From an uncultured Muribaculaceae bacterium (lineage in GTDB: Bacteria; Bacteroidota; Bacteroidia; Bacteroidales; Muribaculaceae), in NCBI GenBank assembly GCA_910584735.1, contig CAJUBM010000002.1, positions 1 through 44,803 of the forward strand: DNA of 44,803 nt, read 5' to 3'. The notes under the pieces are model-generated. The model was not told where the DNA came from and did not search any database. It saw only the letters and a program-made list of their open reading frames with translations. Of the stretch, positions 7,073 through 15,286 are shown in pieces (position 1 is the stretch's first letter; the number at the start of each line of letters is the position of its first letter). The position numbers were made by a program, and so were the translations under genes.

Positions 7073-8722
7073 TTATTGTTTTTCTTCTGTGTTCCCGGCG
7101 AGTATGGCGGCATACCGCTCCGGGTCGTTAATCAGAGCCAGTGCCTCGCGGAACACGGGATTCAACACCGGGTTGGCGACTTTGAAATATGTGGCCTGTT
7201 CAAAGAGGTCGCGCCCTATGAGACCTTTTATAACGGTGGTCATCATAGGCCGTGAGGTAGTGAACTGGGCGTCGTCGTATTTCACGGAGTCGGCTGTCCC
7301 TGCTTCCACTATACCGCGCAGCATCTCGGGTGTGACCTCGAAGTTCTTTATGAACGCCTCCTCCGAGGGGTATTCCTTGTGCAGCCTGTCACGGTTGTCG
7401 TCTACATAGGTGGCGGCATAACGGTTGATGATTCCTTTTGCCACGAGGTCGCGGTAGTAGTCGGAATACATCGTGGTGTCTATCGGCACGAACACATCGG
7501 GCATTATTCCCCCGCCTCCGTAGACGGGGCGCCGGTTGCGTTTGGTATAATATATGTCAGTCTTATCCAGATGCACGGAGTCGGCTGATGAAAATTCGCC
7601 TGCGTCGTAGCGGTGTTTCATATCCATGCGGTAGGCGTCCTCGTCCCCCTTGGTATAAGGTTTCTGTATACATCTGCCGGACGGGGTGAAGTATTTCGAC
7701 ACAGTGAGGCGTATCATAGAGCCGTCAGGGAATGGGAACGGTCTCTGTACGAGGCCCTTGCCGAAGGTGCGGCGTCCCACCACCAGTCCGCGGTCGTTGT
7801 CCTGCACGGCACCTGCCGTGATTTCTGCCGCCGATGCCGAGTATTGGTTCGCGAGTACCACCACGCGGCCTTCCGGGAAATTCCCGTCACGTTTCACATC
7901 GTAATATGCCGCGCCCATTTTCGGAGAATAGGTGTAGACCACGGTGTCGCCTTTTTCAAGGAAGCGCGAGGAAAGCTCGTGGGCGGCGCCGAGATAGCCT
8001 CCGCCGTTATCCTCAAGGTCGAGTATAAGGTTCTGCATCCCCTGCTTGCGAAGAGCCCGGAAGGCTTTGTCGAATTCATCGGGGGTACTTTCGGCAAAAC
8101 GTGATATGCGTATATAGCCGGTGGTAGGGTCGGCCATATATGAGGCGTCCACGGAATATATAGGTATATCATCGCGCACGATATGGAAGGTCAGGGGAGT
8201 ATTCACTCCGCGTCTCAGCACCTTCAATATCACTTCCGAGCCTTTAGGGCCGCGCAGTATCTTCAGGATGCGGGAGTTGGGACTTTTTACGCCGGAAATC
8301 AGCGAGTCGCCTGCCTGTAGGATGCGGTCGCCCGGTAGGATGCCTACTTTCTCGGATGGCCCCCCTGCAGTGGTCTGGATTACCTGAAGGGTGTCCTTGA
8401 TCATCTGGAACTGTACTCCTATTCCGGAGAAGTTGCCGTCTAACGGCGAGGTAAGCTCTTTAGTCTCCTCAGGGTCGGAATATGTGGAATGTGGGTCGAG
8501 GGTGTGGAGCATGGAGACTATGGCCTCCTCTACGAGTTCGTCCGGCTTCACAGAGTCGACATAGAACGACTCGATAATCCTTTCGGCATATCCGAGTTTC
8601 TGATATGCCGGCATTTCAAGCGGTCCTTCCGAGGATTGGCCCGTCTTGCGCCCTAAAGCTGAAATCTGTGATGCCACGGCCAAGGTGGCGGCGGCGAATA
8701 TAAATAGTCTGAAACGTCTCAT
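7073..8722 (-). CDS. S41 family C-terminal processing peptidase with PDZ domain
   Basis: A 549-residue CtpA/Prc-type serine protease of the cell envelope. I start it at the ATG at 8722, which opens a signal peptide (RRFRLFIFAAATLAVASQIS). The longer frame starts with TTG at 8764 and overlaps coaD. A PDZ domain (SGIGVQFQMIKDTLQVIQT to VILKVLRRG) precedes the S41 core. In the catalytic segment YSASAAEITAG the second Ser is S297, and the Lys of TFGKGLVQ is K322. Their 25-residue spacing equals that of the Ser-Lys dyad of E. coli Tsp. It follows parE and coaD on the same strand with short gaps, probably one operon. Confidence 0.93.
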   Translation of the reverse strand: MRRFRLFIFAAATLAVASQISALGRKTGQSSEGPLEMPAYQKLGYAERIIESFYVDSVKPDELVEEAIVSMLHTLDPHSTYSDPEETKELTSPLDGNFSGIGVQFQMIKDTLQVIQTTAGGPSEKVGILPGDRILQAGDSLISGVKSPNSRILKILRGPKGSEVILKVLRRGVNTPLTFHIVRDDIPIYSVDASYMADPTTGYIRISRFAESTPDEFDKAFRALRKQGMQNLILDLEDNGGGYLGAAHELSSRFLEKGDTVVYTYSPKMGAAYYDVKRDGNFPEGRVVVLANQYSASAAEITAGAVQDNDRGLVVGRRTFGKGLVQRPFPFPDGSMIRLTVSKYFTPSGRCIQKPYTKGDEDAYRMDMKHRYDAGEFSSADSVHLDKTDIYYTKRNRRPVYGGGGIMPDVFVPIDTTMYSDYYRDLVAKGIINRYAATYVDDNRDRLHKEYPSEEAFIKNFEVTPEMLRGIVEAGTADSVKYDDAQFTTSRPMMTTVIKGLIGRDLFEQATYFKVANPVLNPVFREALALINDPERYAAILAGNTEEKQ

Positions 8723-8760
8723 CCTTTTTGATTGATTGGTGGTTATCCCTACCGTCAGGC

Positions 8761-9201
8761 TCAAGGAAGATACTGTCGGTAAGGGGCATCGAAAGCTGCA
8801 AGCTCCCTGACTAATGAGGAGCTTATGGCCGCCAACTCGGGCAACGCTAATATGAAAACGCTTTCCATCCCTGAAATGTTGCGGTTTATGTCGGCCAGGT
8901 TGCGTTCGTACTCGAAATCGGTTGTCGAGCGTATTCCTCTGAGCAGCACGTCAGCCCCGTGGAGGCGCGCAGCCTCGTATGTAAGGCCGCTATATGTGAC
9001 TACCTCCACTGCGGGTGTCTGCGCGTAGAGCCTGCGCACATTCTCCAGGCGTTCTTCGAGCGGTTGCCACGGATGTTTGGAGGTGTTGGTGCCGAAGCCT
9101 ATTATCACCTTGTCGAACATAGGCAGCGCCCTGTCTACTATTGATTTATGCCCGATGGTGAAGGGGTCGAACGATCCTGCGTAAAATGCCGTTGATGCCA
9201 T
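8761..9201 (-). CDS. coaD: Phosphopantetheine adenylyltransferase
   Basis: A 146-residue cytoplasmic enzyme making dephospho-CoA from 4'-phosphopantetheine and ATP. The nucleotidyltransferase signature GSFDPFTIGH sits at residues 9-18. LLRGIRSTTDFEYE carries the substrate-binding Arg, and ISSSLVREL is the C-terminal KMSKS-like ISSTxVR motif. Length is slightly short but within the family range. It lies 19 bases after parE and 38 bases before the S41 protease start. Confidence 0.96.
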   Translation of the reverse strand: MASTAFYAGSFDPFTIGHKSIVDRALPMFDKVIIGFGTNTSKHPWQPLEERLENVRRLYAQTPAVEVVTYSGLTYEAARLHGADVLLRGIRSTTDFEYERNLADINRNISGMESVFILALPELAAISSSLVRELAAFDAPYRQYLP

Positions 9202-9220
9202 AATGTTTATTTTCGGCGGG

Positions 9221-11161
9221 TTATTCCTCTACCACGAGGTTGTCGATGATGAATACCTGGCGGTCGGAGGTGTTCTTACCCATGTAGAATTCGAGGAGCG
9301 AGCCTACGGAGTCTTCCTTGCGGAGGGTCACACGGTCAAGCCGCATGTCCGGGCCGATGAATCCACGGAATTCGTCGGGTGATATCTCGCCCAGGCCTTT
9401 GAAACGGGTTATCTCGGCGTTCTGGCCGAGGGCGGAGATTGCATCAATGCGCTCCTGGTCGGAGTAGCAATAGAAATCTTTCGGCCCCTCTTTAGAACTC
9501 TTGCGCCGGGAGGCCCGTTTGTCGCGCACACGGAACAGCGGGGTCTGCAACACATAGACGTGTCCCTTCTTCACCAGGTCGGGGAAGAACTGGAGGAAGA
9601 ACGTGAGCAGCAGCAGGCGTATGTGCATGCCGTCGACATCGGCATCGGTAGCGATTATTACGTTGTTGTAGCGCAGCCCGTCTATGCCGTCCTCTATATT
9701 GAGGGCGGCCTGGAGCAGGTTGAATTCCTCGTTCTCATATACAACCTTGCGGGTCAGGCCGAATGAGTTCAGAGGTTTTCCGCGCAGGGAGAATACCGCC
9801 TGGGTCTCTACATCGCGTATTTTGGTGATGGAGCCTGAGGCCGAGTCACCCTCGGTGAGGAATATCGATGAGGCAAGTTTTTTTGCCTCGTCACCTTTTG
9901 GGTCGTTCAGGTGGATACGGCAGTCGCGCAGCTTGGAGTTGTGGAGGTTCACCTTCTTGGCGCGTTCGCGGGCCAGCTTGGTTACCCCCGCCATGGCTTT
10001 GCGCTCGCGTTCGCTCTCCTGTATCTTCTTGAGTATTATGTCGGCGGTCTCCAGGTTCTTATGGAGGTAGTTGTCAAGCTCCTTTTTTAGGAAGTCGCTT
10101 ATGAACTTTGCCACGGTCACTCCTCCCGGGCTCATTTCGCGGGAGCCGAGCTTGGTCTTGGTCTGCGATTCGAACACGGGTTCCTCCACTTTCACCGACA
10201 CGGCGGCTATCATGCCGTTGCGTATGTCGGAATACTCGAAATTACGCCCGAAGTAGTCCTTTATCGTGCGCGATACGGACTCCTTGAACGCTGCCAGGTG
10301 CGTACCCCCTTGGGTGGTATGCTGTCCGTTCACGAACGAATAATATTCCTCGCCATACTGGTTGGCATGTGTGAGGGCAATCTCTATGTCGTCGCCGCGC
10401 AGGTGTATCACCGGGTAGAGCGGATCCTTGGTCATATTGGCCTTCAAAAGGTCGAGCAGGCCGTTGCGCGACATGAATTTCTTGCCGTTGAATATTATAG
10501 CCAGGCCGGTGTTGAGGTAGGTGTAGTTGCGTATAAGCGTTACGATATACTCTTCGTTGAAATGGTAGTCGCGGAACACGGATGCGTCCGGCGTGAACTC
10601 CACGAATGTGCCGTTGGGCTGGTCGGTAGGTTCTTCGGCCGACTGTTCTACCAGCGCCCCACGGTCGAACAGCGCCTGACGCATCATCCCGTCTCGGTAG
10701 GCGCGTATGGCGAAGGAGGTGGAGAGCGCGTTTACAGCCTTGATACCCACGCCGTTGAGGCCTACCGATTTCTTAAATACCTTGGAGTCGTACTTGGCCC
10801 CGGTGTTCATCTTCGATGCCACGTCCACAATCTTACCGAGAGGCACACCGCGTCCGTAGTCGCGCACCGACACGGTGCCCGTGGCATGGTCGAGGGTGAC
10901 GTCTATCTGGCGTCCGAACCCCATCATGAATTCATCTATGGCATTGTCAAGTACCTCTTTTAGAAGTACGTAGATGCCATCGTCCGAGTCGGTGCCATCG
11001 CCGAGCTTCCCTATATACATGCCGGGACGCAGCCTTATATGCTCCTTCCAGTCAAGGGTGCGTATGGCCTCCTCGCCGTATTCGGCGGCCTGTACCCCGG
11101 CCTGAGGGTCGGTCTGTGACGCCGTGAATATATCTTCGTGTGTATCGGAAATATCTGACAT
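9221..11161 (-). CDS. parE: DNA topoisomerase IV subunit B (type IIA ATPase subunit)
   Basis: A 646-residue GyrB/ParE protein. The GHKL ATPase domain has LLKEVLDNAIDEF with the Mg-binding Asn, RDYGRGVPLG, and the GLNGVG glycine loop. The transducer follows, with a Lys-rich segment. The Toprim domain has EGDSASGS and DADVDGMHIR, and the C-terminal tail contains RFKGLGEISPDEF. There is no insert of the size seen in proteobacterial GyrB, which fits ParE. The ParC partner is not in the window. Downstream are coaD and the S41 protease. GyrB is the only realistic alternative; the lack of an expected gyrA neighbour and the length favour ParE. Confidence 0.9.
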   Translation of the reverse strand: MSDISDTHEDIFTASQTDPQAGVQAAEYGEEAIRTLDWKEHIRLRPGMYIGKLGDGTDSDDGIYVLLKEVLDNAIDEFMMGFGRQIDVTLDHATGTVSVRDYGRGVPLGKIVDVASKMNTGAKYDSKVFKKSVGLNGVGIKAVNALSTSFAIRAYRDGMMRQALFDRGALVEQSAEEPTDQPNGTFVEFTPDASVFRDYHFNEEYIVTLIRNYTYLNTGLAIIFNGKKFMSRNGLLDLLKANMTKDPLYPVIHLRGDDIEIALTHANQYGEEYYSFVNGQHTTQGGTHLAAFKESVSRTIKDYFGRNFEYSDIRNGMIAAVSVKVEEPVFESQTKTKLGSREMSPGGVTVAKFISDFLKKELDNYLHKNLETADIILKKIQESERERKAMAGVTKLARERAKKVNLHNSKLRDCRIHLNDPKGDEAKKLASSIFLTEGDSASGSITKIRDVETQAVFSLRGKPLNSFGLTRKVVYENEEFNLLQAALNIEDGIDGLRYNNVIIATDADVDGMHIRLLLLTFFLQFFPDLVKKGHVYVLQTPLFRVRDKRASRRKSSKEGPKDFYCYSDQERIDAISALGQNAEITRFKGLGEISPDEFRGFIGPDMRLDRVTLRKEDSVGSLLEFYMGKNTSDRQVFIIDNLVVEE

Positions 11162-11224
11162 ATTGTTTCTCTGTTTTCGCTACAAGCCGGACGGTGCCCG
11201 GTCATCGTAGTTGGCAACAATGAT

Positions 11225-12079
11225 TTATTTGTTTTTGCCCTTTAAAAGTTTCTTTTCGTCTGCTTTTATGCGGCGCTCTACTTTTTTGACATCTTCGGCC
11301 GGCGGGAGGCTCTCGGGATGTATATCACGATCCAGCAGCATACCTCTTACGGCAGTGTTGTTGTCGATGTGTTCCCCCTCTATGGCAATATGGCCGCGGA
11401 GGTCTTTCTGCTGCACGTTCACCGAGGTCATCTCGGCGGCAAGGTCTTTAGCCTTTATCGCTATGGTTGATAGAAAGTCGGCAAGGGGACGGTTTCCGGG
11501 GGCTCCTACACGGCGTTTCATCATGGAGGTGTTTATACCGAAAAGGGCTTGGTCTCCTTTAGCCCTGATAATTGCAAACCCTTTGGAGTCAACCCCACGC
11601 TCGTATAAGATGCCAGACAGATGGTGTTCCGTTTCGGCAAGTTTCGTACGGGCTTGTACCCTTTCATAATCAAGGATGCGTTGGTAGACAAGTTCCGCAC
11701 GTCTTGTCTGTACGGCAAAATAGTTTTGCGCAAAAGAAATCTCCGGTTTGCGGGAGTCGCCGTTCTGTGCGATAAGATAGCATGCGTAGCGTGTGAGCAT
11801 AATGTCATCTATCTGACGTTGGGCTCCTTTGCCGATATCAATCATTTTCCCGATGTCGGCAAAATGATTGGAGACTTCTTCCCCGGCATTAAGGCATGAT
11901 TCTTTAGCCTTTTGTAGTACATCTTTGAAACGGTCCCATTTTGAATAGCCAAGTACAGGATAGAGCTCGCGCGCACTCCAACATTCGATACCGTGGTAGT
12001 CTATGGCTATTGTCTCGAAACGTTCAAAAAGTTGTTTTATCTCGTCTGCTTTCATTGGTAACGTGTTGTGGAGTGGCAT
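11225..12079 (-). CDS. dinD: DinD-family DNA-damage-inducible protein D
   Basis: A 284-residue protein of the DinD family. It has the BRO-N-like N-terminal half (WSARELYPVLGYSKWDRF, then a conserved ADIGKMIDIGKGAQRQIDD segment and LTRYACYLIAQNGD). The C-terminal half contains ALFGINTSMMKRRVG. E. coli DinD is SOS-induced and antagonises RecA pairing; whether this copy does so is untested. It has its own consensus promoter (12095-12125). I see no obvious LexA box there. The C terminus is Lys-rich and ends 63 bases before parE. Confidence 0.88.
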   Translation of the reverse strand: MPLHNTLPMKADEIKQLFERFETIAIDYHGIECWSARELYPVLGYSKWDRFKDVLQKAKESCLNAGEEVSNHFADIGKMIDIGKGAQRQIDDIMLTRYACYLIAQNGDSRKPEISFAQNYFAVQTRRAELVYQRILDYERVQARTKLAETEHHLSGILYERGVDSKGFAIIRAKGDQALFGINTSMMKRRVGAPGNRPLADFLSTIAIKAKDLAAEMTSVNVQQKDLRGHIAIEGEHIDNNTAVRGMLLDRDIHPESLPPAEDVKKVERRIKADEKKLLKGKNK

Positions 12080-12094
12080 TTTTAATCGTTAGTG

Positions 12095-12125
12095 CAAATT
12101 TACGAAAATCGGTGTCAACTTCAAA
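12095..12125 (-). promoter_or_regulatory. Consensus promoter of dinD
   Basis: On the minus strand TTTG (12122-12125) is followed after 19 bases by TAAATTTG (12095-12102). Both boxes and the spacing match the Bacteroidota consensus. The ATG at 12079 follows 15 bases later. Confidence 0.7.
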
Positions 12126-12216
12126 AAATATATATTGTCTACTGCTGTTTTTAAGGCTTTGGGACGCGAGTTTGAGTTTTTGAGGATATTTTGGTAGGGA
12201 ATTGGAAAATTTGCAT

Positions 12217-12224
12217 TACCTTTG
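12217..12224 (+). promoter_or_regulatory. Promoter -7 box of the psd-pssA operon
   Basis: TACCTTTG matches the -7 consensus. A TTTG lies 23 bases upstream (12190-12193), slightly further than usual. It predicts a leader of about 105 bases before the psd ATG. Confidence 0.55.
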
Positions 12225-12264
12225 TAAATTAATATATGGGATAGGGATTCTAAGTTGTGGCTTG

Positions 12265-12306
12265 GAAACCTATTATTATGTCCCGGACGGTTCAAATCCG
12301 GGTTTC
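12265..12306 (+). promoter_or_regulatory. Structured psd leader with nested stem-loops
   Basis: In the psd leader CCCGGA (12282-12287) pairs with TCCGGG (12297-12302). An outer pair GAAACC (12265-12270) with GGTTTC (12301-12306) can close around it or compete for the shared GG. The inner loop holds GGTTCAAATCC, which looks like a tRNA T-loop. A regulatory role is inference. Confidence 0.3.
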
Positions 12307-12336
12307 AATACCGATTTAGACAACCTCTTGTAAGCG

Positions 12337-13014
12337 ATGAGAGTAAAGATACACCGCGAAGGCACGAACATACTGATTATATTGCTGGCGGCCCTGCTGG
12401 CGGTTAATGCACCTCTGTGGATCTGGTGTCCGCAGATGCCTTGGCTATGGGTGCCTGTGGCCTGCGTCTCGGTGGTTTTCTACCTGCTGGTGGTGAACTT
12501 CTTCCGTTCACCCCGGCGTTTTTTCCCGGGCGACCCCGTAAACGCCGTGGTGGCATCTGCCGACGGGGAGGTGGTGGCTTTGGAGGAGACTTTCGAATCG
12601 GAATTCCTTATGTGCCGCTGCATACAGCTTTCGGTGTTCATGTCGCCACTGAACGTCCATGCCAACTGGTTCCCGGTTAACGGCGAGGTGGTATATGCCC
12701 GCCATCACAACGGGCGCTTCCAGGCGGCCTATCTCCCGAAATCCTCTACCGAGAATGAGCGATCAACAGTGGTAATCCGCACTCCCTCAGGACAGTTGGT
12801 GCTTATGCGTCAGGTAGCCGGGGCCATGGCCCGGCGTATCGTCACATACGCCAAGCCGGGTGATGAGGCATCTATAGAGGACCATATGGGCTTCATAAAG
12901 TTCGGTTCGCGTATAGACCTCTATCTGCCGTTAGATACTTCCATCTATGTCAAGATTGGTGATAAGACTGTAGGCGGCATCACGCAGGTCGGGCTATTGC
13001 ATCCCGATATGTGA
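12337..13014 (+). CDS. psd: Phosphatidylserine decarboxylase family protein
   Basis: A 225-residue pyruvoyl enzyme of the short Psd type, converting phosphatidylserine to phosphatidylethanolamine at the inner membrane. The N terminus has two hydrophobic segments (about residues 12-27 and 33-53). The core carries SVFMSPLNVHANWFPV and, near the C terminus, IKFGSRIDLYLP. The Gly-Ser (S191) of this motif is where self-cleavage should create the alpha chain with its pyruvoyl group. It is the first gene of the psd-pssA-DUF4834-DUF2461 cluster, with its substrate supplied by the next gene. Confidence 0.95.
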   Translation: MRVKIHREGTNILIILLAALLAVNAPLWIWCPQMPWLWVPVACVSVVFYLLVVNFFRSPRRFFPGDPVNAVVASADGEVVALEETFESEFLMCRCIQLSVFMSPLNVHANWFPVNGEVVYARHHNGRFQAAYLPKSSTENERSTVVIRTPSGQLVLMRQVAGAMARRIVTYAKPGDEASIEDHMGFIKFGSRIDLYLPLDTSIYVKIGDKTVGGITQVGLLHPDM

Positions 13015-13073
13015 GCCGGCATCGGTCGGGCAATCAAGTCGCACAGAGGAAAACTCTTAAAACAAATGAAAAG

Positions 13074-13829
13074 ATGTTTCGACGCATTATAACATCCGTT
13101 CCCAATTTTCTGACATGCTGTAATCTGCTGTCGGGGTGCCTGGCGTGTATCTGCGCTTTTTCCTTCGATGACAGCATTGATGCGCTCGGCGGTCTTAACG
13201 GGCGCCAGCTGGCATGGATTCTCGTAGGGCTTGCCGCTGTGTTTGACTTCTTTGACGGTGCGGCGGCCCGTTGGCTCAAGGCCCCCTCCCCTCTGGGGAA
13301 GGAACTTGACTCGCTGGCCGACCTGGTAAGTTTCGGTGTGGCCCCGGCGTTGCTGCTCTATAACATACTCCAGGTGTGGACAGGCTCGTGGTGGATTCCT
13401 TTCGTGGCGCTGTTCATCCCGGCCATGGGCGCGTTGCGTCTGGCACGCTTCAATCTTGATGATTCGCAGGCCACGGAGTTCAAGGGGCTGCCGATTCCGG
13501 CCAACGCCATATTCTGGATAGGGGCTACAGCATGGATGCAGAGCCACGGGCTTGAATGGATGCATGCGCACGTCTACCTCGGCAATCTTATTGTAAGTGT
13601 GGTGATTATCGGCGTGGCGCTTCTCATGGTGTCCGACATGCGCATGTTCTCTCTGAAACTCAAGAATTTTCGAATCGGCGACAACCTTTTGCGTTATATA
13701 TTAATCTTTGGGGCCGTGCTGTTTGTTGCTATATGGGGAGTGGAGGGCTTCGCCTATACCATAATCCTGTATTTCCTGCTTTCGGCACTCTTGCTTGCGC
13801 GTCCGGCCGGTGTCGGGCAGGTGAAATGA
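13074..13829 (+). CDS. pssA: CDP-diacylglycerol--serine O-phosphatidyltransferase
   Basis: A 251-residue integral membrane enzyme making phosphatidylserine from CDP-diacylglycerol and serine. The CDP-alcohol phosphotransferase motif (DGAAAR, then G, then DSLAD; about residues 60-85) holds the metal-binding Asp residues. Several hydrophobic helices follow. I choose the ATG at 13074 (MFRRIITSVPNFLT), because the longer frame begins with a GTG at 13011 that overlaps the psd stop and adds an uncharacteristic polar segment. It acts directly before Psd in phosphatidylethanolamine synthesis, and the genes are 59 bases apart. Confidence 0.93.
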   Translation: MFRRIITSVPNFLTCCNLLSGCLACICAFSFDDSIDALGGLNGRQLAWILVGLAAVFDFFDGAAARWLKAPSPLGKELDSLADLVSFGVAPALLLYNILQVWTGSWWIPFVALFIPAMGALRLARFNLDDSQATEFKGLPIPANAIFWIGATAWMQSHGLEWMHAHVYLGNLIVSVVIIGVALLMVSDMRMFSLKLKNFRIGDNLLRYILIFGAVLFVAIWGVEGFAYTIILYFLLSALLLARPAGVGQVK

Positions 13830-13858
13830 CCTTGTTACGAATTTAGCCAGATTTCCGA

Positions 13859-14263
13859 GTGGGTACATTCTTTCTCATACTTTTCCTGCTGTTTATATTT
13901 TATTTCATAATACGCCCGGTCTATAGGATATGGCGTACGGTGAACCGTGCCCGGCAACAGCAGCAGGACTTTATCAACGACCTTTTTGGTGTAAATGGCG
14001 GCGCTCGCGGCAAAAAGAGTGGCGATACCTCCGCCGATGGTACGGAAGGCGTCCCCGCCGGGAAATCGCGTAAGGGCGGCTGGTCCACGCCTTTGCGGAA
14101 ACGTAAGAAAAAAATTGATCCGGAAGTAGGGGAGTTTGTCAAATTCCAGGAGGTTACCGAAGTGCGGGAGGAAAGTCGCACTACATCCGGTAAAGACACA
14201 TCTACCCGCACCTCGTTTACGTCCGAATCGCAGATTGAAGACGTAACCTGGACTGAATTGTAA
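13859..14263 (+). CDS. DUF4834 family single-pass membrane protein
   Basis: A 134-residue protein with an N-terminal membrane helix (FFLILFLLFIFYFIIRPVY) and a charged, low-complexity cytoplasmic tail rich in Lys, Ser, Thr and Glu. It belongs to the DUF4834 family, which in Bacteroidales commonly follows pssA. The start codon is GTG; no ATG is available at the N terminus. Its function is unknown. The conserved position next to the phospholipid genes suggests an envelope role, which is inference. Confidence 0.78.
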   Translation: MGTFFLILFLLFIFYFIIRPVYRIWRTVNRARQQQQDFINDLFGVNGGARGKKSGDTSADGTEGVPAGKSRKGGWSTPLRKRKKKIDPEVGEFVKFQEVTEVREESRTTSGKDTSTRTSFTSESQIEDVTWTEL

Positions 14264-14284
14264 CTTTTCTCCTTATAGATTGCC

Positions 14285-14986
14285 ATGGCATCGACATATA
14301 TACCTGAACTTTATGAATTCCTTGCCGAGCTCGGACAGCGTCAGGACCGTGAATGGTTCCGCGCCAACCGTGCCCGTTATGACCACCTGCGCCAGCTGTG
14401 GCTTGACGATATAGAACGTCTTATCGCACATATGGCTGAATGGTGGCCCTGCGTTAAGGGGCAGACGGCCAAAGGAGTAAGCTACCGCATATATCGTGAT
14501 ACGCGGTTTTCGCGTGACAAATCCCCTTTCAAGAATTATTTCTCGGCGTCCTTCTCTCCATACGGACGTTCTTCCGGCGCGGCACATATGCCCGGTTTCT
14601 ATCTCCAGATGGGGCCGGGGAGCTATACCGATGGTGTTGAGTCGGGGTTGTATGGCGGCATATGGCAGCCCGATTCTGCCAGCCTCGGCAAACTGCGCAA
14701 GGCCATAGTCGACAACATAGAGGAGTTTGAGGAGATTCTTGCAGAGCCTACGCTGCAACGCCTTTATCCTGAATGGATTGGTGATGCCTTAAAGACTATT
14801 CCAAAAGGGTATGACCGCAACCATCCGCAGGCTGCGCTTTTACGCCTGAAAGAATACGGGCGCTTCCTTCCCTGCGATATGGCCTACTTCGATGATCCGG
14901 CGTGGCCGGAGAAGGTGTCTCGTGACTTGCGTCCCCTCCGTCCGTTCATCGACTTCCTAACTTATTCATTGGAAGAAGAGGTCTGA
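14285..14986 (+). CDS. DUF2461 (TIGR02453) family protein
   Basis: A 233-residue protein of the DUF2461 family. Characteristic segments are YEFLAELGQRQDREWFRANR near the N terminus, SYRIYRDTRFSRDKSPFKNY (about residues 65-84), and GFYLQMGPGSYTDGVESGLY in the middle. The KGYDRNHPQAALLRLKEYG segment follows. Function is unknown; the family is widespread and cytoplasmic. It is the last gene of the psd cluster, 21 bases after DUF4834, and is followed by a stem-loop at 15004-15027. Confidence 0.88.
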   Translation: MASTYIPELYEFLAELGQRQDREWFRANRARYDHLRQLWLDDIERLIAHMAEWWPCVKGQTAKGVSYRIYRDTRFSRDKSPFKNYFSASFSPYGRSSGAAHMPGFYLQMGPGSYTDGVESGLYGGIWQPDSASLGKLRKAIVDNIEEFEEILAEPTLQRLYPEWIGDALKTIPKGYDRNHPQAALLRLKEYGRFLPCDMAYFDDPAWPEKVSRDLRPLRPFIDFLTYSLEEEV

Positions 14987-15003
14987 TTCATTGAAAGGAC
15001 GGA

Positions 15004-15027
15004 GTGTCAAAATACATTTTTTGACAC
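15004..15027. terminator. Bidirectional stem-loop terminator
   Basis: GTGTCAAAA (15004-15012) and TTTTGACAC (15019-15027) are perfect nine-base arms around a six-base loop. The A-tract and T-tract inside the arms suit rho-independent termination in either direction. It lies 17 bases after the DUF2461 stop codon. Confidence 0.6.
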
Positions 15028-15077
15028 AGAATCTTAGTTAATATAACGCTCTTAACAACGGTAACTTTAATAAGGAA

Positions 15078-15212
15078 CCGGATGGTAGTGGCGCCGGACC
15101 TCCGGGACGGCAGGCCACCCGAAAAGGCGGAGCCGGAAATTATCACAACAATCTCAGCTTTCGTTCTTCGGGTGGCCTGCCGTCCCGGAGGTCCGGCGCC
15201 ACTGCCATCCGG
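15078..15212. repeat. GC-rich inverted-repeat element, copy 1
   Basis: The arms 15078-15120 and 15170-15212 are 43 bases each and complementary at 42 positions. The one difference would be a G-U wobble in RNA. The arm begins CCGGATGGTAGTGGCGCCGG. The inner loop (15121-15169) carries GGCGGAGCCGG. A second copy of the left arm starts at 44679 with 42 identical bases, and the preceding 25-30 bases are also similar in both copies (a GGTAACTTTAATAAGG-like block). It sits between convergent genes and encodes no protein. Mobile, MITE-like or REP-like nature is inference. Confidence 0.85.
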
Positions 15213-15286
15213 CTTCACTATCAATGTCACCACTGATAATGAGTTTTTCGTTTGAAGGTGTTTATGGATTTTACATAGGTTTGCCT

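Noticed and set aside
8723..8764. Longer start for the S41 protease
   Set aside because: It uses TTG, overlaps the coaD stop and would place a polar segment before the signal peptide.
12281..12302. T-arm-like sequence suggesting a tRNA gene
   Set aside because: Only the T-loop resemblance is present. No acceptor stem, D-arm or anticodon arm can be folded around it, so I list it only as leader structure.
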